This document shows, one piece after another, positions 53,951 through 64,000 of a DNA stretch of 64,000 nt. The translations under genes and the position numbers were made by a program. The stretch is from Tipula vernalis (taxonomy: Eukaryota; Arthropoda; Insecta; Diptera; Tipulidae), in assembly GCA_958295665.1 (NCBI GenBank), contig OY282560.1, forward strand, positions 206,072,420-206,136,419, written 5' to 3'. How positions within the stretch are numbered: position 1 is the stretch's first letter; each line of letters begins with the position of its first letter. Below the pieces are notes generated by a model that was not told the DNA's origin, made no database searches, and saw nothing but the letters and a program-made list of their open reading frames with translations.

Positions 53951-54217
53951 ATGGCGATAATTAACCAATGTGCAGCTACTCACACCATAGCCTTCTGAAT
54001 GCAGGCCTTCGAACAAATTACCAGTAATAATATTGTTTGATGTGTAATTACTTTTAGGTACAACGTAATTACTTTTGGTGTACCTTTGATTGTGCTCAAA
54101 ATACAGGTGGTAGTTGTCGTTTGGCGGTACACGGTAAGTATATTCTTCCAAATTATACACGGTAAGTGAATAAAGCGAACTGAGCTGTGTCGGATGTGGT
54201 ATAATGTTCCAGTCCAA
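53762..54217 (-). CDS. Cys-rich (PHD/RING-like) ORF truncated by a BEL LTR
   Basis: 151 codons with a C-terminal module CLICFGKISDFKATIQCASC...C...CMSC, i.e. C-x2-C-x12-C-x2-C-x7-C-x10-C-x2-C, like a degenerate treble-clef or PHD-type zinc finger. The first ~17 codons (MDWNIIPHPTQL...) come from the BEL LTR (54167 on), so the real 5' part was displaced to beyond 61272. A second, shorter copy of the 3' end lies in repeat X at 48377-48559 with seven substitutions. It could be the last exon of a host-like gene or an accessory ORF of a DNA transposon; I cannot decide. Confidence 0.5.
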   Translation of the reverse strand: MDWNIIPHPTQLSSLYSLTVYNLEEYTYRVPPNDNYHLYFEHNQRYTKSNYVVPKSNYTSNNIITGNLFEGLHSEGYGVSSCTLVNYRHYLMDIISKNTESMNNKCLICFGKISDFKATIQCASCKRFVPKNCLTDFKILKNECMSCSSQI

Positions 54218-54968
54218 CTTTAACGCACTCAGTAAATAAAATATAATTTAAGTTGAGGTTAAGTATTCACGCTCCCCAAATCCAGTGAACAGATTGACCT
54301 TGCAAAATATTCCTTGCGAACTATTTTTGAATTAATTAATTTATATTTTTTAATTAACTTGGATTGAACCTTTTTAATCACGAGTAAATACAAAATTGTT
54401 TATACTTATTATTTTGCCTTTTTTATTTTCTTCAGCTGCTCACACTTTGACGGTAATTTTCAGAAGAGAGTATTTTTGTTTTTCTACAATTTTTTATAAA
54501 CTTAACGAATTGACAAAGTGTCACCTATCAATACATTTTTTAATTTATAAATTTTACGACGATGACAAAGAGTCATCTGTGATTGAATATTGTCATTGAA
54601 TTTTTAGTACAAATTTTAATATTCATGACAATGCTCCATCACTTCTTTTACTTTCGTTATCACTAAATGTCAAATAATTATAAGCAAATAGCAAAGACAT
54701 TTTGGTTGTCAAAATCATTAAATTTACAAAGGTAAGCTACATAATACACGAAATATGAATTAATTACATTTAATAAATTAAGTTATACATATTTAGTTTA
54801 ATTTTCAGATCCCATCAATTATAAAAAATCCAATGTATGTTGTGTGTGGAATGCGGATCAGCTGTGAATCATCAGATAAGTGTTTTTTGAAGTATTTGTT
54901 TTTGTTTGATGATTCTTTCCAGTTCCTTTTTTTTAGGTTGCACTCTTCTATTGGGATCAGCTCGAACA
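54167..54968 (-). repeat. 3' LTR of element F
   Basis: 802 bp; minus strand TGTTCGAGCTGATCCC to CGCTTTATTCA. Preceded on the plus strand by GTAAG. Confidence 0.95.
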
Positions 54969-54995
54969 TACTCCCCGCCGTTGACGTTCAATGCG

Positions 54996-57900
54996 TCAAC
55001 AAATGGGTAGTCGACACAACTTGACTACCGGACGTTGTAAAGTGGAATTTGCGGTTTTTATGGTAACCACTCTCACTAAATTATCGGCTCCTGGATGTAC
55101 CTGTACTATTCTTCCGAGCGGCCATTCGCATACCGGAGTTTTATCGTCCTTAATGAGAACGATGTCGCCAACTTTTATGTCTTCTTTTTGCTTTTGCCAC
55201 TTATACCTTTGCTGAAGGGTATTTAAATAGTCGGTTGAATACCGTTGCCAGAATATTTGAATCCTTTTTTGTAATCGATGCCATCGAGTTAGCAAATAAT
55301 CTGCTTCAGAAGTTATCGGTATTTCAGGAACTGCCACGGCTGTATTCCCAATCAAAAAATGAGCGGGCGTCAACACTTCGTAATGTTCATCATGTGATGT
55401 TGCAAAAAGTGGTCGAGAATTCAAAATATTTTCGATCTGGCAACAGATAGTGGCCGTCTCCTCAAATGTCATATTGGCATTATTTATTGCTTTTAGTAGA
55501 TGCGTCTTCACGGATTTCACGGCTGACTCCCATAATCCGCCGATGTGGGGAGAAGAGGGCGGGATAAAATGCCACTCCATGTTCTTGCTACTAAGGTATG
55601 CTGAAATTAGACAGTCCCGATTAATGTTTTGTATTACCTTGTAGGCTTCGCTTAAAATTCTTCTAGCGCCAATAAAATTTGACCCATTGTCGGTGTATAT
55701 ATTTCGAGGATATCCTCGTCTCGCTGTAAACCGTTTAAGAGCGGCCAAGAAAGCTTCACTCGTTAAGTCGCTCACCGGTTCCACGTGTACTGCTTTGACC
55801 GACATACAGACGAAGACACACAAGTATCCCTTAATTGGCTTGGCTGAGCCTCTACCTCTTTTTGTGACGAAATAAACTGGCCCAGCAAAATCAATACCGC
55901 AGTTGGTAAACGGAACCGTAGCTGTCACTCGCTCAGCCGGCAAATTCCCCATTAATTGATTGCTAGTTTTGCTGGCGTATTTAACACAGATTACGCAGCG
56001 TCTTAGTAGCGTTCGTATTTTATTTCGACCATGTAATATCCAATATTTCTGCCTTAGTATATTATTGGTCAAAGTAGGACCCGCATGCAAATTCTCACGA
56101 TGAATGTACACAATTAATCTCTCGGTGTATATATGATTAGCGGGTAATATGATCGGATGCTTACTATTATAGTCGCAATCGGCATTGAAAAGCCGACCTC
56201 CTACTCGTAGTATTCCGGCCGCATCTACGAAAGGGGCTAAGGACACCATCTTCGAGCTGCTGTTCACCATTTTGTATCTTCTCAAATTAGAAATGTCTTC
56301 ACTGAAACTGTCGTTTTGTACGAATGTAATGCATAAATTTCTGGCTTTTTCTATCTCTTGCGCGGTTATTTCATAAATTTGTCGGTGTTTGGTATTCCGG
56401 CACTTTAAGTTCTCTATAAAACGTTGAACATATGCGATGACACGTAGTATCTTGCTCAAACTGGATTTTCTTTCGAATAGAAGGTATAACCAGTCGTTGA
56501 CGATGATACTTCGTAATGCATACTCAGGTAATTTCGCTTTACGTGATTCACGAAGTATCTCTGTCTCAACATCCTCCGAATCTGCTTGGGTGTTATTAGG
56601 ATGATCACAACTATTCATATTCAGCCATTCGGGTCCACACCACCACTGCTTTAAATTAATTAACTTTTTAGGACATACTCCTCTAGAGCCATGGTCCGCT
56701 GGATTTTCAGCGGATCTGACGTGACCCCACTGTTGCCTCGGAAATTTGTCCAAAATATCGCTGGTCCGATTTGCCACAAAGGTTGACCATTTTGCAGGAT
56801 AAGATGACAGCCAGGCAAGTACGATCGCGGAATCTGTCCATGCGAAATATTGTGCCGTAGGTGCTAAGGTCTCCTTTACCGTGTGCATCAATTTAGCAAG
56901 CAGGTGAGCGGCGCATAGCTCTAATCTGGGTAGTGATACCTTTTTTATAGGGGCCACTTTCGTCTTTGCTGTTAATAAATTTACCACTATTTTACCTCGT
57001 TCATTACGATATTTGCTGTAAATGACGGCACTATATGCCCTTTCGCTGGCGTCTGCGAAACCGTGTACTTGCACATCTCCATAGTGATTCGTGAATCGTT
57101 TTATCTGAACTTCCTCGAAGCACTGAAACTGCTCTCTCACTCTTTTGTACTCGTTTTGAAAGGGTTCCGGTAACTGCTCGTCCCATCCGCATTTGGTCAA
57201 CCATAGTTTTTGAAACAACATCTTCAATAATACTATAGATGGCGCTAGGAAACCCAGCGGATCGAAGACTCGGGCTGTTTCGGAGATTACTCGCCTTTTT
57301 GTGATTGGACCTTCAGGTTGGCTGCTGATTTTAAATGTGAATAGGTCGTCGTTCGCATGCCAATGTAACCCCAGGACCGTTATGCTTGGTGATATCTGGT
57401 TACAAACTTGCGTAGTCGTTAGGTCTTTTGATGGCTCGGTTAAGCTTGGACTATTTGACTTCCATTTTCGCAATGTGAATCCTCCTTGCTGCAGAGTTGC
57501 TTTTATTTTTTCTTTCAAACGTAAAGCATCTTCCTCACTTTCTGCACCCGACAAGAAATCATCCACGTAGAAGTCATTCACTATGTGCTGTAGTAGGGCC
57601 TTGTCTTCGCTCTCACGAGCTAACTGCTGCAGTGTGCGTATTGCCAAATACGCGGAACATGCCAACCCAAATGTTACCGTAGTCAGCTTATAATGTCGCA
57701 TCCTCTCTCGTGGGTCCTCACGCCATAGTAGTCTTTGATAATTCGTATCGTCATCGTTTATCAAAATCTGATGGTACATCCGTTCTATATCTGCTGCAAT
57801 GGCAATCCGATGGCAACGAAATCGCAACAGTGTAGCCCATAGTGTTGGCTGAATGGTTGGTCCAATTAGTAACGTATCGTTCAAGGAAACCCCTGTCGTG

Positions 57901-60134
57901 GATTTGCTTGAGCCGTCAAAAACAACTCGCAGCTTGGTTGTTTCACTGGTTGCTTTTACGACTGCATGATGGGGCAAATAGAATGAATCTCCCTCGCCAA
58001 TATCTATTTGCTCGTCGGGTATCTCGACCATGTGCCCTCTTTGCAGATATTCCCTCATTTGTCCTATGTATTGTTTTCGCAAATCTTCGTCGTTCATCAG
58101 CCGACGTTCTAATGACCAAAATCGACGGGCGGCGACTTTAACAGAATTTCCCAACTTTGTTGATGTGTCACGAAATGGAAGTCGAACCACATACCTTCCA
58201 TCCTCTCTACGCTTAAATGTATCAGTATAAATTTGCTCACATTTTGCTTCTTCCGGTGATATGTGATTTGCCTGCGTAGTATCCTCCAGCTCCCAAAACT
58301 GACGCAGTGTCTTGTCCACGTCTTCTTCTTGTTGCTCGCTCACTGCTATGGAAAATACGTTTCGCTCTGCATAGTTGTTTCTCACATTGGTTAACGTTGT
58401 TGATTTAATCTGGCCCGACACCACCCATCCAAATACAGTTTTTTGTAGAAATATCGATCCCATTTGCCTTCGTTCTTCTTCGAGAATCGCGAAGAAATTA
58501 TCAGCGCCTATTAAAACATCAATTGGGGCGGCTATGTGGAAATCTGGGTCAGCTAGCTGTATGCTCTTTATGGACGGAATGTCGTCCGTATTTAGATCGT
58601 AACTTGGTATGTTAGGCGGAAGTTTGCTTAAGATCAACGCATCTATCTCAATTTGAATGCTGGAATTGGATACTGATCCCAATACCATGGCGATGCGGCC
58701 ACGCGATTGAATAATACCTGTACTTATGCCTTTTATACTTGTAAGGGCTTTGCTTCTTGGTAGACGCAGTCGTTGAACGAGATCCTCGGACACCAAGGAG
58801 GCTTGCGACCCTGAGTCCAATAGTGCTCGACATCTTTGTAATTTACCGAATTTGTCTTTTACTGTCATTATGACTGTCGGTAGTATGGCGAAGTTATTAC
58901 TCGTGGTGGGTTGTACGACAGCACTCAGAATGTCAGGCTTCGCGGTTTCTTCTATCTTTTCTTCTTCATGGTGCAACGTTAAGTGATGGCGTCTTCTACA
59001 TTTTTGGCAATTATATCTGGATCGACAAATTTTCGCTTGGTGCTTCGACGACAGACAATTGAAGCATAATTTCTTTTCGGCTACTACTTGCTTTCTCGCT
59101 GAAACGGATAACGATAGGTACTTGTCACATACCCCCAAGTAATGTCCGCCTGTACACAATGGACATGATTCAGCTTGTGATATCAGCGCTGTAACTTTCC
59201 TCGTCTGACTAGTCCTTACTTTCGTCATAGAGTCAAGACTCTCCAGCGCGTCGCTTCTCTTAGTAAGAAATTCGAAGAATTCCTTTAAAGTTGGAAAATC
59301 ACTCTCAGCTGTCTGATGCGCCCAGGCTTCCTTAGTATCACCATCTAATTTATTGGCTAATATATATATAAGCCATGGATCCCGTCCTTCAGCTTTCTCT
59401 CCCAGCACTTTCAATCCACGAGTGATCTCATCAGATACGTCTACGAGATGTCGCAGGGCCTTTGAGGAACAGTGTTGCATATTCGGTTGCTCCAAAAATC
59501 GTTTTAACAACCCTTGCACTATTAGTTTAGGCTTGTTGTACCTCAATTTGATTTTAGCCCATGCCTCTTCGTAGTTGGCTTCCGTCACACTAAGATGGTT
59601 TATCAAGGAAAATGCCTCGCCCTTTAGTAATCCCTTAAGATATTGCATTTTATGTACCTTGGTTATATTGAAACTGTTGTGAATCGATGCTTCGAATAAA
59701 TCCATGAAGGAGGGGAATTCTGCGTACACTCCTCCAAATGTTGGGATGTTTACCCTAGGCAAACGTATTTCGTTTTCTCGTTTGTTGATCGTTGAGATTT
59801 CATGCATGAAATTTGTCTGGTTCATGAGCAATTCGTCCATCGTATGTTTATTTTGCTCGAGTTGATGCGCTTCATTAACTCTCGCCCAGTTGAATAAACT
59901 TTTCATCACTTCGAAACGAATTTCTTCAATTTTCGCTACCAAGTCCAAATTCGTTTCGTCAAATTTACCCTTCAGCGTTTTCTCTAAATTTTGGAAGTCC
60001 ATCCATTGGTCGTTAAGGAGGTCTTGATTCGCTCCGATTTCAGCTATCGGCGTTGTTCGATCAAATAACAAAACTTGTGCCCGAATACTCTCCATATTCT
60101 TCAATAATCTCTTAATCGCTCTTGCTTCCGCCAT
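54996..60134 (-). CDS. BEL/Pao Gag-Pol polyprotein, intact
   Basis: ATG at 60134 with a 335-bp leader. Gag (DUF1759-like) spans about 1-310; Cys/His-rich nucleocapsid 324-388 (CPLCTGGHYLGVC, CFNCLSSKHQAKIC, CQKC); retropepsin-like protease with DSGSQASLV, Asp440. RT has Asp782 (AADIERMYH) and FYVDDF with Asp858/Asp859. RNase H has Asp1028 (GFADAS), Glu1072 (RLELCAA), Asp1101 (WTDSAIVLAWL) and Asp1147. Integrase zinc module H1345, H1350, C1380, C1383; catalytic Asp1415, Asp1482 (YTDNGSNFIGA), Glu1536 (GGLWESAVK). The C-terminal BEL domain (DUF5641-like) is 1585-1712 with HPGADNLVRVV. The length is normal for a BEL polyprotein and no env-like ORF is present. The stop is 27 bp before the LTR. 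Confidence 0.95.
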   Translation of the reverse strand: MAEARAIKRLLKNMESIRAQVLLFDRTTPIAEIGANQDLLNDQWMDFQNLEKTLKGKFDETNLDLVAKIEEIRFEVMKSLFNWARVNEAHQLEQNKHTMDELLMNQTNFMHEISTINKRENEIRLPRVNIPTFGGVYAEFPSFMDLFEASIHNSFNITKVHKMQYLKGLLKGEAFSLINHLSVTEANYEEAWAKIKLRYNKPKLIVQGLLKRFLEQPNMQHCSSKALRHLVDVSDEITRGLKVLGEKAEGRDPWLIYILANKLDGDTKEAWAHQTAESDFPTLKEFFEFLTKRSDALESLDSMTKVRTSQTRKVTALISQAESCPLCTGGHYLGVCDKYLSLSVSARKQVVAEKKLCFNCLSSKHQAKICRSRYNCQKCRRRHHLTLHHEEEKIEETAKPDILSAVVQPTTSNNFAILPTVIMTVKDKFGKLQRCRALLDSGSQASLVSEDLVQRLRLPRSKALTSIKGISTGIIQSRGRIAMVLGSVSNSSIQIEIDALILSKLPPNIPSYDLNTDDIPSIKSIQLADPDFHIAAPIDVLIGADNFFAILEEERRQMGSIFLQKTVFGWVVSGQIKSTTLTNVRNNYAERNVFSIAVSEQQEEDVDKTLRQFWELEDTTQANHISPEEAKCEQIYTDTFKRREDGRYVVRLPFRDTSTKLGNSVKVAARRFWSLERRLMNDEDLRKQYIGQMREYLQRGHMVEIPDEQIDIGEGDSFYLPHHAVVKATSETTKLRVVFDGSSKSTTGVSLNDTLLIGPTIQPTLWATLLRFRCHRIAIAADIERMYHQILINDDDTNYQRLLWREDPRERMRHYKLTTVTFGLACSAYLAIRTLQQLARESEDKALLQHIVNDFYVDDFLSGAESEEDALRLKEKIKATLQQGGFTLRKWKSNSPSLTEPSKDLTTTQVCNQISPSITVLGLHWHANDDLFTFKISSQPEGPITKRRVISETARVFDPLGFLAPSIVLLKMLFQKLWLTKCGWDEQLPEPFQNEYKRVREQFQCFEEVQIKRFTNHYGDVQVHGFADASERAYSAVIYSKYRNERGKIVVNLLTAKTKVAPIKKVSLPRLELCAAHLLAKLMHTVKETLAPTAQYFAWTDSAIVLAWLSSYPAKWSTFVANRTSDILDKFPRQQWGHVRSAENPADHGSRGVCPKKLINLKQWWCGPEWLNMNSCDHPNNTQADSEDVETEILRESRKAKLPEYALRSIIVNDWLYLLFERKSSLSKILRVIAYVQRFIENLKCRNTKHRQIYEITAQEIEKARNLCITFVQNDSFSEDISNLRRYKMVNSSSKMVSLAPFVDAAGILRVGGRLFNADCDYNSKHPIILPANHIYTERLIVYIHRENLHAGPTLTNNILRQKYWILHGRNKIRTLLRRCVICVKYASKTSNQLMGNLPAERVTATVPFTNCGIDFAGPVYFVTKRGRGSAKPIKGYLCVFVCMSVKAVHVEPVSDLTSEAFLAALKRFTARRGYPRNIYTDNGSNFIGARRILSEAYKVIQNINRDCLISAYLSSKNMEWHFIPPSSPHIGGLWESAVKSVKTHLLKAINNANMTFEETATICCQIENILNSRPLFATSHDEHYEVLTPAHFLIGNTAVAVPEIPITSEADYLLTRWHRLQKRIQIFWQRYSTDYLNTLQQRYKWQKQKEDIKVGDIVLIKDDKTPVCEWPLGRIVQVHPGADNLVRVVTIKTANSTLQRPVVKLCRLPIC

Positions 60135-60452
60135 CTTGATTGTAAAGTAACCCTAATTCACTAGTGGTGTCGCCTTGATTACTCGTGTATACCACTCAAG
60201 ATCACCTTTACCCTCACTATAAATCAATTATATTGTTCACCTTTAACCTAACTTTTTTTCAATTACACGTGTTCCACTATTCTCGAGAGCTAAATTCACC
60301 GTTGCTCTTTCGCTAATCGGACTGTTTCGCTAATCACTTTTCACAACAATTATTTCCCGTTAACTAACGCGATTTCACTATCCGCGTGTTCCACACTCGC
60401 TGTTTTTTCGGATATGGGAGTTTCAATCACGTGTTTAATAAAGCCCCAAATA

Positions 60453-60469
60453 TCCGGCTCGAAGGACCA
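60453..60469 (-). promoter_or_regulatory. Primer-binding site of element F (tRNA-Tyr)
   Basis: Minus strand TGGTCCTTCGAGCCGGA directly follows the 5' LTR and is complementary to the 3' end of tRNA-Tyr (CCGGCTCGAAGGACCA), a 17-nt match. Confidence 0.82.
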
Positions 60470-61271
60470 TGAATAAAGCGAACTGAGCTGTGTCGGATGT
60501 GGTATAATGTTCCAGTCCAACTTTAACGCACTCAGTAAATAAAATATAATTTAAGTTGAGGTTAAGTATTCACGCTCCCCAAATCCAGTGAACAGATTGA
60601 CCTTGCAAAATATTCCTTGCGAACTATTTTTGAATTAATTAATTTATATTTTTTAATTAACTTGGATTGAACCTTTTTAATCACGAGTAAATACAAAATT
60701 GTTTATACTTATTATTTTGCCTTTTTTATTTTCTTCAGCTGCTCACACTTTGACGGTAATTTTCAGAAGAGAGTATTTTTTATTTTCTACAATTTTTTAT
60801 AAACTTAACGAATTGACAAAGTGTCACCTATCAATACATTTTTTAATTTATAAATTTTACGACGATGACAAAGAGTCATCTGTGATTGAATATTGTCATT
60901 GAATTTTTAGTACAAATTTTAATATTCATGACAATGCTCCATCACTTCTTTTACTTTCGTTATCACTAAATGTCAAATAATTATAAGCAAATAGCAAAGA
61001 CATTTTGGTTGTCAAAATCATTAAATTTACAAAGGTAAGCTACATAATACACGAAATATGAATTAATTACATTTAATAAATTAAGTTATACATATTTAGT
61101 TTAATTTTCAGATCCCATCAATTATAAAAAATCCAATGTATGTTGTGTGTGGAATGCGGATCAGCTGTGAATCATCAGATAAGTGTTTTTTGAAGTATTT
61201 GTTTTTGTTTGATGATTCTTTCCAGTTCCTTTTTTTTAGGTTGCACTCTTCTATTGGGATCAGCTCGAACA
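60470..61271 (-). repeat. 5' LTR of element F
   Basis: 802 bp, nearly identical to 54167-54968; followed on the plus strand by GTAAG. Confidence 0.95.
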
Positions 61272-61748
61272 GTAAGTATAATCGGGACTTCTATGCACAA
61301 TAATTTTATTCACTTTTGTTTCAGTTCACATATATTTATTCTATTTTTTTTAGGTTAGGTAATCTGTACTGATGTTTACAGAGCAAAAAATTGTTTCTTT
61401 CAATTAAAACTGTCAAACTAATAAGTAAACAAATTAAATTGGTGGTGGTAAATTAAATGATTCTATATAAACTAAATTTAAACTAACTATTATTTTTTAC
61501 AATTTCAGCTAACAAATTATAGGAACAGAAGAAGCGTCTGATGTACAATTAATTCAGATAAGTATAAATGGAAATAACATATACGATCAAATGATTCTTT
61601 GTGTGTTCTCTTTTAATTTTAGGTTACAATCCTGGATGTCAACATTACATTGGAATTCATAAATTGTAATGCAACAATTTTACTGCTGATGATCAATTGA
61701 ACGTTGTTGATGCAATAAACTAATTAAATCGTTTGGTGGTACCAAACA
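61272..61748 (-). repeat. Probable 3' LTR sequence of BEL element G
   Basis: A purine tract (minus strand AAGGTCGGCGGAA, 61749-61761) follows element G pol and is directly succeeded by TGTTTGGTACCACCAAACG, an LTR-like start at 61748. How far the LTR extends is unknown, since the second copy is outside the window. If it is longer than 477 bp, element F inserted into it. Confidence 0.55.
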
Positions 61749-61773
61749 TTCCGCCGACCTTGAACTACTTAGT

Positions 61774-64000
61774 TCAAAGTAAAGGTAATAAGACGAGCTT
61801 TGCGATTGGTCGTTTGATTATACCCGCCTTAGTACGAATAGTGACTACACGGACAACTCCATTCTTCCCGGGATGAGTTTCAATAATTCTGCCGAGTGGC
61901 AAATCTGCTGGTGATACATTTTCATCTCGAATGACTACGACGTCGTCAACTTAAAGGTTATTATGTTTGTGCTGCCATTTCGATCGGTTGTGTAGAGTGG
62001 TTAGATACTCCTTATGCCAACGAGCCCAAAAATGCTGCGTCAAGTTCTGGATGAGCTGCCATCGTGATAGCCGATTTTGCTGTATATGCCTATAGTCCGG
62101 TTCGGGCATCATCGTTAATGGTTGTCCGATCAAGAAGTGTGCCGGTGTTAACGCATCTTCTTGTTTTGGTGATAATAAACAGAGCGGTCTCGAGTTTAAG
62201 ATCGCTTCAACTTTTGTCATTAATGTGGACATTTCTTTCAAATTTAGCAGCGTGGTGCCAAGTACTCTTCCGACGTGGTATTTGTTAGATTTAACTGCGG
62301 CCTCCCAGAGGCCACCAAAATGCGGAGCAGCTGGTGGGATGCAATGCCAGGTCGTATTGTAATCTAATAAAAAATTAGAGATTAATTGATTATGTCTTTT
62401 AGAATTATTTAATTTTTGGATTTCAGCAAAGGTATTTTTGACCCCAATGAAATTGGTGCCATTATCGCTAAATATGTCAGCAGTCATGCCTCTCCGAGCC
62501 ATGAGGCGTTTAAGGGATGCGATAAACGCGTCGGTGGTTAGATCGCTCACTAATTCGATGTGAACGGCTTTGCCACTTAAACATACACAAATTGCGATGT
62601 ATTCTTTATGTGATACAACATTCCTGCCCGTCATTGATTTTAACCAAATGGGTTCCGCATAATCGACTCCTGTCTGGTAGAATGCGTATTTAAAGTTGAC
62701 CCGTTCTGGTGGTAATTCGCCCATTAGTTATAACGTGTGCAAGTTATGCACTTGTGAATGTGTTGACGTACTAGGTTCTTGCAGTTGATGATCCAATACT
62801 TTTGTCGTATAGTAGTTATTATGACGGATTGCGGTGCGTGTAAGTATTTTAGGTGTGTCTCATCAATTACTAAGTCGGTTATAATATGATTCGCAGGTAA
62901 TATTATTGGGAATTTCACCCCGTATGGTACGTTGGCATTTTGGATTTGGCTGCCTACCCTCAACAAACTAACTTGGTCGATAAATGGATTTAACGGGAGT
63001 AACTTGCTAGACGATTGTAATGCCTTTTTTTGCTGTATGTTTTTAATTTCGGCCGTGAACGCTTCTATTTGTGCCCACTTGTTTACTCGTTCTGATGCCA
63101 GTTTAAAATTGGTCGTTGATAGAAGTTCTTCCTTTGGTTCACCGTTTATCGCTCTTCGTAGATTGGAATAGTCTAGCAATAATCCTTAATAGTTTTGAAA
63201 GTTTGAAATATGGTTGAGCCAAATTTGTAAGGAACTTATTTTCGACGTCAACGTGGTAATTGCAACTGTAGAGGTTTTGCTTTCGGAGCTATCAACGGAA
63301 TGTTCCAATTTGGTTTAATCAGGCCACAATTTCTTCTCTTCACGAAGCCAACTAGGTCCCTTCCACCATAGTTCAAAGTTGACCAAGTTCGATGGTAAAA
63401 TTCCGCGGCTAGCGTAATCTGCTGGGTTTTCTTGTGTCGGAACATATCGCCATGTAGATCGGGATGTAATCTCTAAAATTTCCGAGGTGCGGTTTGCTAC
63501 ATATGACTTCCAGGACCGGGGGTGCGTTGATAACCACCATAACACGGTCGTAGAGTCGGTCCAGGTAAATACTTCGGTCGCAGGGCATTGTAAAGATTTT
63601 ACCACCATTTTCATCAGCTTGGTTAATAGAAGTGCCGCACATAATTCCAATCTTGGAACTGATACCGTTTTAATGGGCGCGACTTTGGTTTTCGCCGTTA
63701 CGATGGTCGTTTCGTACTTCCCAAACTTAATTTTTGTTCTAGCATAAATAACGGCCGCATATGCTACTTCTGACGCGGCGGAAAAACTATGCAATTGGAA
63801 CTCTGATTCTTCGGTAAGTAGCTAACGGGGTATTGCAATTTTCTCTAATTTCGGTAACTCGTCTCTTACTGCTGTCCATCTCTAGGTGATGTGGGTAGGT
63901 AGAGTGTCATCCCACTGGAGGTTTAATAGCCATAGCGATTGGAAGATAATCTTGATCATTACTGTAGAAGGAGATAGCCACCCAATAGGATCGAAAACCT
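61774..64000 (-). pseudogene. BEL element G pol, partial at window edge, broken
   Basis: At the right edge the RT/RNase H junction reads VFDPIGWLSPSTVMIK. RNase H follows, with FSAASEVAYAAVIYA where the first catalytic Asp (SDAS) is Ala, then RLELCAALLLTKL and TWTDSTTVLWWLSTHPRSW. A TAA ends this frame at 63315. The linker and H2C2 region run from 63179 to 62724 (IDETHLKYLHAPQSVII...CITCTRY), with a frameshift near 62725. The integrase core has VDYAEP, FSDNGTNFIG and PHFGGLWEAAVK, all three acidic residues kept. A stop at 61951 precedes the terminal domain LPLGRIIETHPGKNGVVRVV, ending at TGA 61774. It is diverged from elements E and F. Confidence 0.87.

Larger units (their letters stand above)
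54167..61271 (-). mobile_element. Complete BEL/Pao retrotransposon (element F)
   Basis: 7105 bp with 802-bp LTRs at both ends that differ at about two adjacent sites (near 54480 and 60783). Flanking GTAAG (54162-54166, 61272-61276) is a 5-bp target duplication as expected for BEL. The PBS directly abuts the 5' LTR and a purine tract (CGGCGGGGAGTA) precedes the 3' LTR. The single ORF of 1712 codons is uninterrupted. Everything needed for autonomous transposition appears to be present, so this is the best candidate in the window for a currently or recently active element. Confidence 0.95.

Noticed and set aside
54396..60902. 67-codon plus-strand ORF found in both LTRs of element F
   Set aside because: LTR identity explains it; no start context or motif supports translation.
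61272..61700. Plus-strand exon-like pieces bounded by TTTCAG and GTAAGT
   Set aside because: Short frames with stops; the sequence is better explained as BEL G LTR.

Overview
The window looks like heterochromatin-like or TE-rich intergenic DNA of an insect, most likely a fly. The reasons are strong AT richness, the absence of any host gene I can recognise, and a repertoire of transposon families common in Diptera: a THAP-domain P-element relative, a Tc1/mariner DD37E element, Jockey and I-like LINEs, Gypsy elements of the Mag and CsRn1 types, and BEL/Pao elements. I cannot name the species. Nearly every recognisable coding segment belongs to a mobile element, and most lie on the minus strand.

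Layout: 1-1215 degenerate ~107-bp tandem repeat with an inverted copy; 1486-4377 broken P-element/THAP transposase with a 223-bp tandem duplication; 4918-5420 and 6518-6931 MITE-like inverted-repeat elements; 7050-8298 LINE endonuclease fragment; 8877-10164 Tc1/mariner DD37E element; 10361-10680 long-arm hairpin; 10904-15822 decayed Mag-like Gypsy with a MITE inside its 3' part; 16730-20193 very young LTR element that encodes only a SAP-Gag-protease-integrase-tail fusion; 20194-23295 no recognised gene; 23296-33831 CsRn1-type Gypsy (element D) whose integrase is split by a second CsRn1-type Gypsy (element C, 24245-30085), which itself has inverted-repeat elements in its RT; 33893-35186 Jockey remnant; 35191-40620 decayed BEL element with LTR tandem repeats and a foldback insertion; 41463-41814 LINE scrap; 44940-46240 I-like LINE RT/RNase H; 47288-53950 two 1.3-kb direct repeats flanking a DDE_4/SWIM transposase and a ~335-bp tandem repeat; 54167-61271 an apparently complete BEL element with a single 1712-codon ORF; 61272-64000 another BEL element running off the right end.

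Two elements look young. The BEL element at 54167-61271 has 802-bp LTRs that differ at about two sites, a GTAAG target duplication, a tRNA-Tyr-type primer site and all expected catalytic residues. The element at 16730-20193 has 496-bp LTRs that differ at about two sites and an ATAT target duplication, but lacks RT, RNase H and the integrase core, so it is presumably mobilised in trans. Its SAP-Gag-PR product fused to an integrase C-terminal tail is the most unusual coding feature here. Other structural highlights are the in-frame nested CsRn1 insertion (GATT target duplication) and a ~1.2-kb foldback element whose 9-bp target duplication can be checked against uninterrupted neighbouring repeats.

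Limits: alignments were done by eye, LTR differences are approximate, family names rest on recognised motifs, and TIR limits of the P-like and DDE_4 elements were not found.
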